From Linum tenue (Eukaryota; Streptophyta; Magnoliopsida; Malpighiales; Linaceae), in contig CAMGYJ010000004.1 in assembly GCA_946122785.1 (NCBI GenBank), forward strand, positions 23,572,188 through 23,636,187: 64,000 nucleotides of DNA, written 5' to 3'. Both the position numbers and the translations under genes were made by a program. The notes beneath the pieces are model-generated. The model was given only the letters and a program-made list of their open reading frames with translations. It had not been told where the DNA came from and ran no database searches. Positions 10,626-21,010 of this stretch are shown one piece after another (positions within the stretch are counted from its first letter, which is position 1; each line of letters opens with the position of its first letter).

Positions 10626-11446
10626 TGATTCGGGCCTAATTGTACATGTTTTGCCCCTTTTTTATTTAGGTGTTTGTGCCAATTTCACTCCTAAAAGGTT
10701 GGTTTTACGCTAGGTTCCCCGTGTTTTAGTGTGTTTCAGGATTCGACGGGTGAAACCAGCCTCAGAGTCGAAAGTTGGACGAAAAGGATCGAAAATCGGG
10801 GGAAGAGGTAAAAAAGGGCTATTTCACGGCTTTCCCAAGAAGTTCACGATCATGCAAGACCGCGAAGAGGAGCCCTTAATCGTGAATCACAAGGCGTCCA
10901 GAGTCAAAACGAAGGTTATTGACGCATGGTGAGTTCACGGTCTCTAAGACCGTGAACAAAGGCAGTTGACCGTGAACAAAAGTGAACGATGCGGCGCATT
11001 TTGGCCCACGCCTGAAGTTCACGGACGCGTTTCGTGGTTCACGGCCGTGAACTCAGCTCGTCTCTGATTTAAATGATGATCTAAAAGGAGGAGAGATGGG
11101 GAGAGCCCATTTTGTGTGAGAAGCCTTCTTCAAAATTCTAGAGAGAGAAACACGAACCAGAGGGAGAAGAAGGCTAGGGTTTTACTTCAAGGCAGATTTT
11201 GGGAAGATTTCCTCCAAGGAAAGCTCAACTCAAGGGCGAAGAAGACTGGGAGCATCCTCCAAGATGGTTTCCTCTTCTTCCCCTTTTGTTTTCCCCACTT
11301 CTAGCATGGAGCAGACCTCATTTCACTTGGGTAGACGGACTGGCCCGGGTTGATATCTAAATACTTGCTCTATACTGCACCCGGCTAGAGTTTAAAAACT
11401 TGGACTCTAGTTGGGATTTTATTGTGGTGTAGTTTCATGCGAGTCA
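10626..11446 (+). repeat. 5' LTR of element C
   Basis: Starts TGATTCGGGCC and ends GAGTCA, seven bases before the primer site. The first 60 bases match the D LTR start at 32157. At 821 bp it is shorter than the D LTR, missing a mid-section present at about 32880-33500. It carries the GTTCACGG...CCGTGAAC palindromes. A TTTAAAT block near 11069-11075 lies where element I has a TATATAAT box. Confidence 0.85.
10933..11052. repeat. LTR palindromes GTTCACGG/CCGTGAAC, element C
   Basis: A 25-base palindrome GTTCACGG-N9-CCGTGAAC at 10933-10957 and a 16-base form GTTCACGGCCGTGAAC at 11037-11052, with half-copies between. The same word is in the D LTR (32399-32600), the I LTR (36813-36912) and inside C at 14490-14640. 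Confidence 0.85.
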
Positions 11447-11452
11447 AGTTTT

Positions 11453-11470
11453 TGGCGCCGTTGCCGGGAA
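11453..11470 (+). other. Primer-binding site (tRNA-Asp), element C
   Basis: TGGCGCCGTTGCCGGGAA, matching the tRNA-Asp complement except near its 3' end. Confidence 0.9.
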
Positions 11471-11500
11471 CAACGATATGTTATCTTGAAAAAGTGGTGC

Positions 11501-13050
11501 ATGACCCCGAGTAACCTGACACCTTTGCTACCACTTGACGAGGACATAAACCAAAATCTCCGACTCCTAGCACGGGAAAGGGAGCTAGAGGAGTCAAGGA
11601 GAAGAAGTGAAAGAGGGGGACAACGTTTGCGTCCCGGTGTTAGCGGAAAAGTAGTTGAAGAAGTGGAAGTTGCACCCGGCATAGAAGTGGAAATGTCGTG
11701 GAACCAAAGGCAAGATGGCGCTCAAGCCCGCCAGTTGAACGATGCGGCGGAGGACGAGGATGCCCCGAGGACTATGGGGTACTATATGGCCCCAAGGCCG
11801 GCGGACATCCAATCGCCAATCCTACATCCTCTAGTGGCGGCAAACAATTTCGAGATCAAGCCGGCTCTAGTGACTATGATACAAAGTAATGCTCTATTCC
11901 ACGGCCTTGAGAGCGAGTCACCAAGAGAGCACGTGCACAGATTCTTGGAGCTCGCGGGGAGTTTGAAAATTAATGGTGTGCCGGCCGAAGCTTTGCAACT
12001 AAGGCTTTTCCCTTGCTCACTCTCGGAGAAGGCACTTAGGTGGCTAAACAATCGGCCACCTCGGTCTATCACCTCATGGGAGGACCTCCTCAACAAGTTT
12101 ATGGCTCGTTATTGCCCGCCTTCGAAGACGGCGGAGTGGAGAAATAAGATTACACATTTCGAGCAAGAAGAGGATGAGACCTTGAGGGATGCTTGAGAGA
12201 GGACCTCTGAGTACTTTCTTCAGTGCCCTCACCACGGGTTTGAAACAGTTCCTGATCGAAACCTTCTACGGAGGCCTAATGCAAGAGGATAAAATTCTCA
12301 TTGACTCCTTGTGTCAAGGGAAATTGATGAATATGGCTCTACTCCAAATAACTGAGATACTTGAAGACATGGTCCTTAGGGGATACAATTGGGGGTTGAA
12401 TAGAAGTGGAAGAAGGAGCAATGATAGGGGAGTGAGAAGTGTGGGAGCGAGTTCTCCGCTTGAGGCGAAGTTGGATAAGTTTTTTGAGGTTATGCTTGAA
12501 GATAAGAGGCAAGGAAACGGCCGGTGATGTCATGTGACTGGTGCTCAAGCACCAGTCATGAATTGGCGGAGTGTCAAGCAATGAAAGAGGCAACCAATCC
12601 GGAGGAGCAAGTTAACTTTGTGGCAAATGCTAGGGTCAATAACCCGTATACCAATACTTGTAAACCCGGATGGAGGAACCACCCCAACTTTGCTTGGGCA
12701 TCACCGACAAATCCAAGGCCCCCGAGTTTTCAAGGCCCCACGGGATTTTTCCAACCTCGGCCGACCTTCATCCAACGAAGGCCCCAACTCCAAGGCTCAA
12801 GCTTCCAACAACCGTACCAATCATAAGGTGCCCTAGGGTTTCAACAACAACAACCCGACAAGCTATCTAACCTTGAAGTCCTAGTGAACACCTTTGTGAG
12901 TACGAGTAGCCAAAAGTTTGAAAAGATAGAGCAATTTATGGATGTGGCGACTACCAAGTTTACCTCGGTCGAGGCGGGTCTCCGAAGCATCAAGCGAGCC
13001 TCCAACGCTTGGAGGTGCAAATCGGCAATCTTGCCGGCAACCTCACTGAG
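11501..13050 (+). pseudogene. gag of element C
   Basis: Starts at ATG 11501 (MTPSNLTPLLPLDEDIN), the same start context as I and K. Capsid motifs: YYMAPRPADIQSPILHP, NNFEIKPALVTM, LRLFPCSLSEKALRWLNN. A TGA replaces Trp of DAWER at 12194-12196, and a two-base deletion near 12245 shifts frame. A perfect CX2CX4HX4C zinc knuckle (CDWCSSTSHELAEC) is at about 12533-12574. Unlike I and K, no leader intron precedes the ATG. Confidence 0.85.
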
Positions 13051-13094
13051 AAGTGTGAAGGTGAGAAGTGAACCCCAAGGACCAGCCGGGGTAA

Positions 13095-13943
13095 ATGCGC
13101 TTCAAAGTGAAAAGTGTGAAGGTGGTTCCGGAAGTCACCACTAAAGAAATGACGGAGAAGGAAGATACCAACAAGAAAGTGACCAACCCAAAGAAGGGAG
13201 AAGGGAAGCCCTCGAGGAATGAGAGGAAGGCTGCAAGGAAGGCTTTGTCGGTGGATGGATACACACCACCTCTTCCTTATCCCACAAAGATGTACAAGGA
13301 GAGGTTGGAGAACGAGTGTGGATGTTTCATGAAAATGCTCCACAACCTCCACGTCAGCATCCCGTTCCTCGAAGTCATGTCTAAAATGCCAAGATATGCC
13401 AAGCACCTCAGAGGATTCCTCATCAAGAAGCCAAGGCTTGAAGGCTTCACCAACGTGACTCTTTGCGAGGAGTGTTTGGCTTACCTCCTCGACCGCTTGT
13501 CCAAAAAGTGGTCCTACCCAGGTAGCTTTACTATCCCTCTTGATATTGTTAACCATCATATAGACAATGCCTTGGCGTACCTAGGAGCTAGTGTTAATGT
13601 GATGCCCTACAAGCTTTTCAAAATGTTAGAAGTAGGTGAACTTACGACCTCTAAGCTTAACATCACCTTAGCCGACTGTTCGATCATTAGCTCGAGAGGT
13701 ATAGTGGAGGACATGATGGTGAGAGTGGGCAAGTTTTGCTATCCGACCAATTTTGTGATTCTCGACATAAGTGAGGACTCAGATATGCGCCTCATCCTCG
13801 GTCGTCCCTTTCTTGAAACTCCCAAGGAATTGATAGATGTTAATGAGGGGACCCTAATTTTGAGGGATAGTAAGGAGAGAATCAAGCTTGAAATTGATCC
13901 TAGGGCTAGGAGTGATGAAGTGAAGGGGGGTAGTTTCAAATGA
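13095..13943 (+). pseudogene. Protease region of element C, catalytic Asp lost
   Basis: Open from 13095 to the TGA at 13941-13943. The first part matches the gag-protease linker (PLPYPTKMYKERLE). The protease core follows, ending LILGRPFLETPKELIDVNEG. The active-site motif is YLGAS instead of DLGAS: codon 13578-13580 is TAC (Tyr) where A, B and J have Asp. This should abolish catalysis. The frame stops right after the protease; no RT follows. Confidence 0.85.
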
Positions 13944-13944
13944 C

Positions 13945-14163
13945 GTGAATGAGAGTGGAGGAGAGCCTCTCAAGGCAAACCCCACCGTTACTTGTGTTGT
14001 CTTTGATGATGTTGAGCAGGAAGTTAAGAAGGGTCCTAAGCCCAAAAGACCGAGGATGAATACTTGGAGGAGAAGGATGAAGGGAGCTTTGACCCGGAAG
14101 ATGGGGGAGGCCGAAGCAATGTTGGCCAACCAAGAGGGCCAACTCAAGGAACCTAAGATGTGA
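13945..14163 (+). CDS. Small basic hypothetical protein, element C
   Basis: 72 codons from ATG 13945 to TGA 14161-14163. It begins with MNESGGEP and has a strongly basic middle (KKGPKPKRPRMNTWRRRMK) that resembles a nuclear-localisation or RNA-binding stretch, followed by a Glu/Gln-rich end. It lies directly after the dead protease, where RT would start in a complete element. I do not recognise the family. It could equally be the remnant of the pol linker. A homopolymer of about 17 C follows it. Confidence 0.35.
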   Translation: MNESGGEPLKANPTVTCVVFDDVEQEVKKGPKPKRPRMNTWRRRMKGALTRKMGEAEAMLANQEGQLKEPKM

Positions 14164-14282
14164 GGCTACAAGCCTCCCCCCCCCCCCCCCCGAGAGTGTG
14201 GTGGATCCGCTCTCGGTGGAATCACGTTTGAAATCGTGATCGATACCCAACCGTCAAGCTAATGACGATAAATTAGCGCTTG

Positions 14283-14300
14283 TTGGGAGGCAACCCAACA
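14283..14300 (+). other. Conserved hairpin after pol position, element C
   Basis: GTTGGG-AGGCAA-CCCAAC preceded by AGCGCTT. Same position and flanks (GACG.TAAA..AGCGCTTGT) as in A, B and D. The stem is kept despite base changes relative to A. Confidence 0.65.
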
Positions 14301-14489
14301 GAGGTTTGTTTTCTTTTCCTTAATTTTCGTTTTAGCGTCTTGTGAAGAGTTCAAGTGGTGAAGTGGTGTCCCCGTGTCGAGTGTTGTGGTTTTGCGGTTT
14401 ATGGTGGTGTTGTGATCATTTAGGAGGCACGGAGGAATAGGTTGAGTAAAAAATTTAGCAGAAGTGCCCTGTTTTCACTGTTGTTCACG

Positions 14490-15001
14490 GACGGATTGCA
14501 TGTTCACGGAGGAACATGCAAACGCGTCCATGAATTGGGTACTGATGCATGTTCACCACCTGTCAACCACTCCATGTTCACAAACGCATTTTCGAGTTCA
14601 CGGTTGCTAAGACCGTGAACTGGGCAACGCGTCCGTGAACTCTGAGCCGTGCATATAAAAGTGGCGTGAACGGCGACTCTTCACTTCACGACCAAAAATC
14701 TCGCCAAAAATTTTCAAATCTTCGCCGGAAAACGCGAAAATCCGTCGCATTTCGATTTCCCCCCAATTCAGGCGAGCAAAACCCAAAACCAACGTCATAC
14801 CTAGCCTCCTCTCCTCAAAACCGGCCTGTGCTGAGATTTTGGGGAGATTTGAAGCACAATTTTTCCGGCCAAGTCACCGGCGGCGAGTCTCCTACGAGCT
14901 TCCGCGAAGCTCTGGCAACCCCTCTCCGGTTAGTTTTCCGACCGTTTTTCACCGTCCTCGCCCACACCTCACTTCCTCCTTCGTCCTACTTGAGTCTCCA
15001 G
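14490..15001 (+). promoter_or_regulatory. Internal palindromes, TATA box and ORF3 leader, element C
   Basis: Full palindrome GTTCACGG-N9-CCGTGAAC at 14596-14620 with half-copies from 14490 to 14640, the same word as in the C-type LTR. An ATATAAAA box follows at 14653-14660. Then a leader with CGCCGG-rich sequence runs to the conserved donor CTTGAGTCTCCAG|GTTTG at 15001/15002. The order is the same as in element A, although A uses a different palindrome. I infer a second promoter feeding ORF3. Confidence 0.5.
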
Positions 15002-15471
15002 GTTTGTTTTTTGACTTTACCTTTGTGAGTTGTGGAGAATCGGATTAGGTAGTGAAGTGAGGTTGAATTTTTTGTGCTTTGCATGATTGAATCTAGATTT
15101 AGGGCGAGGAATTATTTGAATTAGGTCGGTTGAATGATGGATTGATTTTTGCATGAGATTAGTGAGCTTTGGTGGGCGTGTTTGAACCGAATTGTGTTAT
15201 TTTAGAATTTGCCCACCAAGTGTTATGTTATGAATGCAAGTGGGGTTTATTCTTGATTGGTGGATGGTAGCCACCGTGGTAAGGGTTGTGGTTCAACTTT
15301 TTGTGTGCTTGAACCGTGAATTACCCACAACCATGCCACGGTGGTTTGAGCTTAAATGTTTTAACCATGGTGGAAACACAAGTGTGTGGGGGGGGGGGGG
15401 TGTTCTTTTCCTCCCAATGAGCATTATATGACGGATGTTTCTACGTATGGTGTGTGTTTGTGCTTGTGTAG
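15002..15471 (+). other. Predicted intron upstream of ORF3, element C
   Basis: 470-bp GT-AG interval. Donor CTCCAG|GTTTG, acceptor TTGTGTAG|G directly before the ORF3 ATG at 15473. It contains a run of G near 15387-15401 preceded by AAGTGTGTGG, parallel to the purine tract in the A intron. Confidence 0.55.
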
Positions 15472-15472
15472 G

Positions 15473-16588
15473 ATGCTTAACTTGGAGCATGAGTTCATCA
15501 GTTATCTGGTGAACCACCCGGAGTTTGGCGAGAAGTTCGCCTACCAGAGTGGCAGCCCGATTGGGCCTCACTAGCGGCTGGACTTGACATGTTTAACTTG
15601 TTCAGGTTCCGAGCCGCCATGACTGGGGTGCTCTGCCATTCCCAGTGGCGTAGCTCTTAACCATGGACGAGGAGATCTTCCACGAGCTGTGCGTGGAGTT
15701 CTACTCCACCTTCTCACATATCGTCCCGACCAGCAAGAAGAGCCGGCCACGGGTGGAGTTTATACTGGGAGGTCAGCCATGAGTGCTGACCTATGATAGC
15801 TTTGCTCAGGCCATGGGGCTCGACACCACCCACATGACGATGACAGAGCGGCAGTACACCGTCGACTTCAACTATCAGGGTGCATTCTGAGCCCTCTACC
15901 GCCCAAAGCACGAGCAAGACGAGTTCGAGGGGAGCCGCACCAATGCGGTGAAGTTGAAGACCCATTGGAGGATCCTCCACACTCTGCTCACCAGATCTGT
16001 CATCCCCAGCCTCCAGTCAGGCCACTTGATGATGAACAGAGGGCTCATTGCCCTCTACTCGATGAGCAGCCAGTAGAGCCGAGCCATCTGGGATCGTTTA
16101 TCGCCACCTCTTTCGCCCGGTGCCTGGGGCGGAACAGAGTGGACACTATGCATATGTGGGCATCATCACAAGGATCACCCGTCACTTCCAGGTGGATCGG
16201 GCCCGCTGCACCAGAGTCAGAAGGATGGAGCCCTTCCAGTGGAGACATTGTATAACCAGAAGCTGGTACTCCAGGGCGAGAGAGAAGTGGAGTACCTTGA
16301 CGGACTCCGACCTTCTGGAGTCATCCGAGCTGCAATAGCACCGGCTCTAGTAGAGCCTGGCCCCGAGGTCCCGCCAAAGGCCGAGCAGCCACCTGCTCAT
16401 GCACCCGGCTGCCGCCACCACCACCACCAGCAGGCGATCCCCTCGTCCAGAGGGTGGATCGTATAGAGACGAGCTTCATGGGATTCTCATCCCGCCTCGA
16501 CCGGCAGTCCGACATCCTCGACCTTATTGCTCGACGCCAAGGTATCCTACCCGATGCTGGAGAGGGTCCTTCCACCGGAGAGAGATAG
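15473..16588 (+). pseudogene. ORF3-type protein (degenerate), element C
   Basis: ATG 15473 gives MLNLEHEFISYLVNHPEF, similar to A. After a stop at 15572-15574 and a frameshift, the core resumes at about 15663 with EEIFHELCVEFYSTF...VEFILGG...FAQAMGL. Two further in-frame stops follow. The end (about 16440-16588) has a coiled-coil-like stretch FSSRLDRQSDILDLIARRQG and a stop at 16586-16588. No membrane segment is seen. Confidence 0.65.
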
Positions 16589-16873
16589 CCGACGAGTGAG
16601 ACATGTGGCAGAGCAAAGTCCTTTCGCCCCACTTCTCTACTTGTAACCCTGGAATCGTTTTATTTTTGTTTTTGTTATTTTTCTTCATTTTGTGTGAGTG
16701 TGTGAAATAAACTACTACTATGTATTGTGCTTGTAATAACCTCGCCTTAAGCGAGTCGTATTGTGTTTGTGTGTGTTTTTTGTCTCTCCTTGAAGCTCAA
16801 TTATCCTACCCCGGTTCGATTCCAACTTTCACTCACCAAGCCCAAGCGGTTACATCATTCTACCCCTTTCTTA

Positions 16874-16925
16874 CGCCATTGAGGGCAATGTCGAGTTTAA
16901 GTGTGTGTGTGTGGGGGGGGGGGTA
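16874..16925 (+). promoter_or_regulatory. GAGGGCAATGT block and purine tract, element C
   Basis: CATTGAGGGCAATGTCGAG followed by TTTAAGTGTG, a GT repeat and about eleven G. Same position after ORF3 as in A, B, D and J. Candidate extra polypurine tract. Confidence 0.5.
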
Positions 16926-16929
16926 GTTT

Positions 16930-18372
16930 ACTAGTACGCTTGTGTGAGTGTGATTAATGCTTGGAGCATTTTGTATGCCCAAATTTCAAAATTTGGAGGG
17001 CTCCAAACAATGTTTGCATGAGCAAAGTGGCCGGATGGTGGGGAATTCTCGTGTTTAATGGCATTGATCTCAACTTGTTGCATGTGATCAAGTATATCCT
17101 ATGATGATGACTAAGAAGTTCATTAGGATAGGGCAAATGTTTAGTTCTCTGGTGTGCATAAATGAATGGATGTCTTGACTTGATCACTTGTTGCTTACAA
17201 TTGCCTCGCATCGTGTTTGTGAATTGGAATAGATGGTTGGGTAACTAGGTAGCTTGTGAGCTTTGAGACGATCGTTTTCTTCCGGCGTGATAGTTCCCTC
17301 TTACCACATGTGTAGCATCACAAGTTGCCACTAGTAAGTATGATGGAGGTATAGGATTATTCCACGCCCAAATGTTGATTGTCCCGAAATGTGTCATCCT
17401 TTAGTCAACCCCTTTGAGCTGTGTGACTTCGAGGGTCGTTCTCAATTTAGGAGCTTCATGCGTATGAGCTTAATGGTGTTAATAGAATGACCCCAATCCT
17501 TTCTTCGTGTCTAAACATGAGTCGTCCTTGTGTCCCGGAGCTCTCGCCCTTGAGTCTCCATAGAGGTTCTACATAGGAGGTTCGTGTGCGGTCCTTACTA
17601 GGGATGAGAAAAATGAAGTGTAGTGTTGGAGTGAGTTCCTCAAAAAGAGAGTATTGGTCGCTAAATGCATACTGATTCTTGAATACCTGCTAGAGTAGAC
17701 AATTCGTGTGGTATTTTCTCAGATTTTGCACGTGTGATAGGTGGCAAGTGTTTTTACTCTCTAGTACCCCCCTCAAAAAGAAAAGAAGAAAAAGAAAGAA
17801 AAGAAAAGAGAAACGGAAAAGAGGTAATAAAATGGGGTAAATAAAGTAGAGAGTGCCACGAAAAACCAAAGTACATGCTCTAGGAGGGGTTTCTTGGCAC
17901 CCAAGCCATCGAAACCCCCACATTGTTTTAGAAGTCCTTCACTACCAAACCTTAATGTGCTAGCAAGGGTAGACCGAGGAAGAGGGCTTTAATGTAGTTC
18001 ATGATGGGTGATAGTTGGGAAAGGATATATAAGGATTTTGGCCGGTGCTAGTGGCCTTGGGTTGAAAAGAGGGGTTTTAGTCGAAACCATAGAACCTTCG
18101 GGTTAGGTTGAAGATGTAGAACCTCACGTCATGATTGCCACCACCCAAAAAGCCCTTATCCCGTGTCCAAGACATTTTCCAGTCATCTGAACCCGTGTCT
18201 AAGACCTCCGGACGAGTTAGTGGTGACAACCATCTCGTGAACTATAGCAAGTAGAGGTTACCCTTGTGGTATTGAGACGATAGGGCCGAGAGTTTATGAT
18301 TGTGCACATCCTTTGCACCAAAAAGGTCCTGACCCCACTGGTCTTGAAAGTGAGTGATTCATTCTTGTTTTA
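16930..18372 (+). other. Conserved 3' non-coding region, element C
   Basis: No open frame of note. Block by block it matches the 3' regions of B (21226-22732, minus) and D (30083-31180 minus and 31512-32136 plus). Shared blocks include CCACCACCCAAAAAGCC, GTCTAAGACCTCCGGA and TCCTGACCCCACTGGTC. A purine-rich tract (17765-17830) corresponds to a pyrimidine tract in inverted D (30314-30395). The region ends where element B is inserted. Confidence 0.6.
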
Positions 18373-19516
18373 TGACACGCTAAAACACAACACCAAACTA
18401 CGACCAAGTGTAATCGTAGTCCGGAAATGCAGTAACAGGCAAGCTCTATTTGTCAACTCGCGTTCTAGATCTACTGCCTACTCCGTGAATATCTATTATC
18501 TAGCAAACTAAGTCAAGCGATTGTGATTTTAATTAAAAGCAGTAAGAAAGCAGGAAATGGTTCAAAGTTTTTTAGCAAGGGAAGAGTCACTCGTGAATGA
18601 GTCCCCTTAGATCCTTAGTTAGGTCGAGGTTGTGATTACCCTGGGTTGATTAACTGTTGATTAAACTGCGGAAGATCCGACAGTAGCTCGAAATCTCTTA
18701 AGCTGACCAAGCCCTCTCAGTCCAACTACCCGGCAGACGACTAGTCTTCACCGGGATAGGAAGTTGAGGCTATGAACACAGAACTCCACTACTAGAATTA
18801 GAGTCCAGTACAAAGTAGTAAATCGATTAACTCTCGTATAATCAATCTACCACTACCGATTGATGATGCTCTAACAACCTAATCAGATTCTATTTATCTC
18901 AGGTTGCAGCAGAAATCAAGAAAAGATGATTTGACTTCAATTGACTCAATAAATCATGCATCAATCGATTAAAATGAATCAGTATAACAATCCCAAGTCA
19001 TTACAATCAAGATCCCTAACTCATGGAACTAGGGTTCTTCATATCCAAGTCAGAGAGGGTTCTACTCCATAGAGAGAGAGAGGAAAACAGAAATCAGAGT
19101 AGTCATACTCATAAAGGCTTAATTGCAAGTTTGGTCACTCGAATTGCTACAAAATTTCATGTTTGGTCACTCGAATTGATTTATTCCATTCGTAGTCACT
19201 TAAATTAGTTTAACAGTCCAACTTTGGTCACTCTCCGTTAACCTCCGTCAAACTCCGTTAGTACCGTCAGTTAACTGCTGACGTGGCTAACAGAGGTGCT
19301 TAGTCATCCTATTTTAACCAAAAAAAAAATAAAAAAAATATGCCACATCATTAACCCCTTAATATTTTAAAAGTTCACCCAAACCCAACCAACCCCTGAC
19401 CCGAGCCGAACCTTTGAACCGACCCATTCACCTGTTCCCCCTCTCCTCCCCCCTTCTTCTTCCCCAGCTCCGACCCCAATCAAGCGAATTAACCACAAAC
19501 CCAGAATCAAATTCCC

Positions 19517-19564
19517 CTGTTCTTCTTCTTCTTCTTCTTCTTCTTCTTCTTCTTCTTCTTCTTC
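19517..19564. repeat. (TTC)n microsatellite in Pack-MULE
   Basis: About 15 TTC units next to the inner edge of the captured gene. Read in the gene's frame it would extend the protein with poly-lysine. Confidence 0.9.
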
Positions 19565-19566
19565 AC

Positions 19567-20331
19567 CCATCCCACTTCGTAGAACGTCTTCCTGAAATTC
19601 TCCATGGCATAGTTCTCCAAACAGAGCGCCAGCGACAAATTCCCGTCGACGCTGTACTTGGGCAAGATATTCCCCTTCCCTTCAAACAGATTCGCCGGCC
19701 GATTGAAAATCGGCCCCCCCCACCCAAAATCGGCGCACTCAAACGGAAATCGAATCCAGCTAATGATCTTCAGATTCGGCGTCCTGCAGGTCCTCGGGAC
19801 CTGCATAATCGCCAAAGAATCGTTCGGATCCTCGAGGTAATCGATTGCAGATCTCAAATACTCGTCGTCCATCTGCTTAATCGCGCCGTGGATCCGGTCC
19901 ACGGTCCGAATCAGCGGCTCGGAGACCAATTCCCCTGCCTCCGCCATCGGGGTCGCGTGGAAGACGCAGTTCCCGAGGTAACCGGCGGGGAGCGGCGGGT
20001 TGAGGCGAGATCTGCCGTCGGTGGAGATGTGGAGCTTGGTGGGTTGGTCGGCGGCGAGATCCCGGGCTCTGGTGACGGCGCGCCAGATGTGGGCGGTGAG
20101 GATCTGATACGTGCTGTATTTCGCCTTCGTAACGTTGTCGCGGTTGATTTGGTCTCTCAGGCGGTTGATTTGGTCGGTGGTGATTTCGAGGATCGCCATG
20201 GAGGTGGCGGAGTCTTTGCCGGCGGCGGAAGAGGGAGCGGAGAGCATGGTCGGCGGCGGGTCGTACTCGACGTTGTGGAATTTGGGGCTGGGCGGGGACC
20301 GGGCCCGGAGGAGGGTGACCGCGGGTTCAAA
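19567..20331 (-). pseudogene. HCT-like BAHD acyltransferase C-terminal fragment
   Basis: Open frame from about 20331 without an upstream start. It encodes roughly the C-terminal half of a hydroxycinnamoyl-CoA transferase-like enzyme, which joins acyl-CoA to acceptors such as shikimate or amines in the cytosol. Visible family features: TLLRARSPPSPKFHNVEY near the start, TADQ-like TTDQINRLRD, YSTYQILTAHIWRAVTRAR, DGRSRLNPPLPAGYLGN, MDDEYLRSAIDYLE and the diagnostic DFGWG motif, then an end of the type FRKTFYEV. The HXXXD catalytic motif of the N-terminal half is absent, so it cannot be an active enzyme. The normal stop is missing; the frame runs into the TTC repeat. Confidence 0.85.
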
Positions 20332-20779
20332 GCTTCGGCTCGGGTCAGGAGTTGGTTGGGTTTGGGTGAACTTTTAAAATATTAAGGGGTTAATGATGTG
20401 GCATATTTTTTTTTTTTTTTATTTGTTAAAATAGGATGACTAAGCACCTCTGTTAGCCACGTCAGCAGTTAACTGACGGTACTAACGGAGTTTGACGGAG
20501 GTTAACGGAGAGTGACCAAAGTTGGACTGTTAAACTAATTTAAGTGACTACGAATGAAATAAATCAATTCGAGTGACCAAACTTGCAATTAAGCCTACTC
20601 ATAAATATGAGGAAAATCTGCTCTGGGATGATGATCTCCAAGCTCGATTGATGAACCAACTCCAAAATCACTTCTAGGATTTGTTCTTCGCACTTTCTCT
20701 CTCTAGGGCTCTGTTTCTTGCTAAAAACTCGATTCCCTCTCATTTGGCTCGAAATTGGGTTAAAACCCAGAATTTCCCG

Positions 20780-21010
20780 ACCACACGGCCAGGCCACACG
20801 GCCGTGTGGCTTTCCAGTCTGCCCGTGTGGATGTGAAAACGCCGCGTTTCGATTAGTGGACTTCAGGCACGCTGCACGGCCAGAGGCACACGGCCGTGTG
20901 AGTTCCCTGGACTTTCCACACGGCCACAAGGGGTCCCCTACACGGCCAGTGTGGCTTGTCCGTGCAAATTGGTGTCACACGGCCGTGTGGAATTTTAGGC
21001 ATGCCCGTGT
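20780..21010. repeat. LTR palindrome array CACACGGCCGTGTG, element B
   Basis: Copies near 20796-20811, 20886-20900 and 20976-20990 with half-copies between, as in the A LTR. Confidence 0.85.

Larger units (their letters stand above)
10626..18372 (+). mobile_element. Athila-type element C, lacking RT/RNase H/integrase
   Basis: Plus-strand element: LTR 10626-11446, tRNA-Asp primer site, gag, protease, small ORF, hairpin, internal palindromes, ORF3, purine tract and 3' non-coding region. It is cut at 18372 by insertion of element B, and its 3' LTR is not recovered. The protease frame ends at 13943 and the next recognisable feature is the post-pol hairpin at 14283, so the whole RT-RH-IN part is missing. 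It is a non-autonomous form that would need RT and integrase from a relative. Confidence 0.85.
19116..20595 (-). mobile_element. Pack-MULE carrying a BAHD acyltransferase fragment
   Basis: 1480-bp element with long terminal inverted repeats of about 270-300 bp (19116-19424 and 20325-20595), ends GGCTTAATTGCAAG...CTTGCAATTAAGCC, flanked by a perfect 10-bp duplication TACTCATAAA (19106-19115 and 20596-20605). Length of duplication and repeats fit Mutator-like elements. The left arm has a ~32-bp internal duplication around GGTCACTCGAATTG. It encodes no transposase; the interior is a captured host gene piece. Confidence 0.88.

Noticed and set aside
19507..20331. A functional host acyltransferase gene
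   Set aside because: The N-terminal half with HXXXD is missing and the fragment lies between Mutator-type inverted repeats inside an LTR.
19414..20385. A 323-codon open frame on the plus strand in the Pack-MULE
   Set aside because: Antisense to the BAHD acyltransferase fragment, whose minus-strand frame has DFGWG and other family motifs; GC-rich codon bias keeps the opposite frame open.
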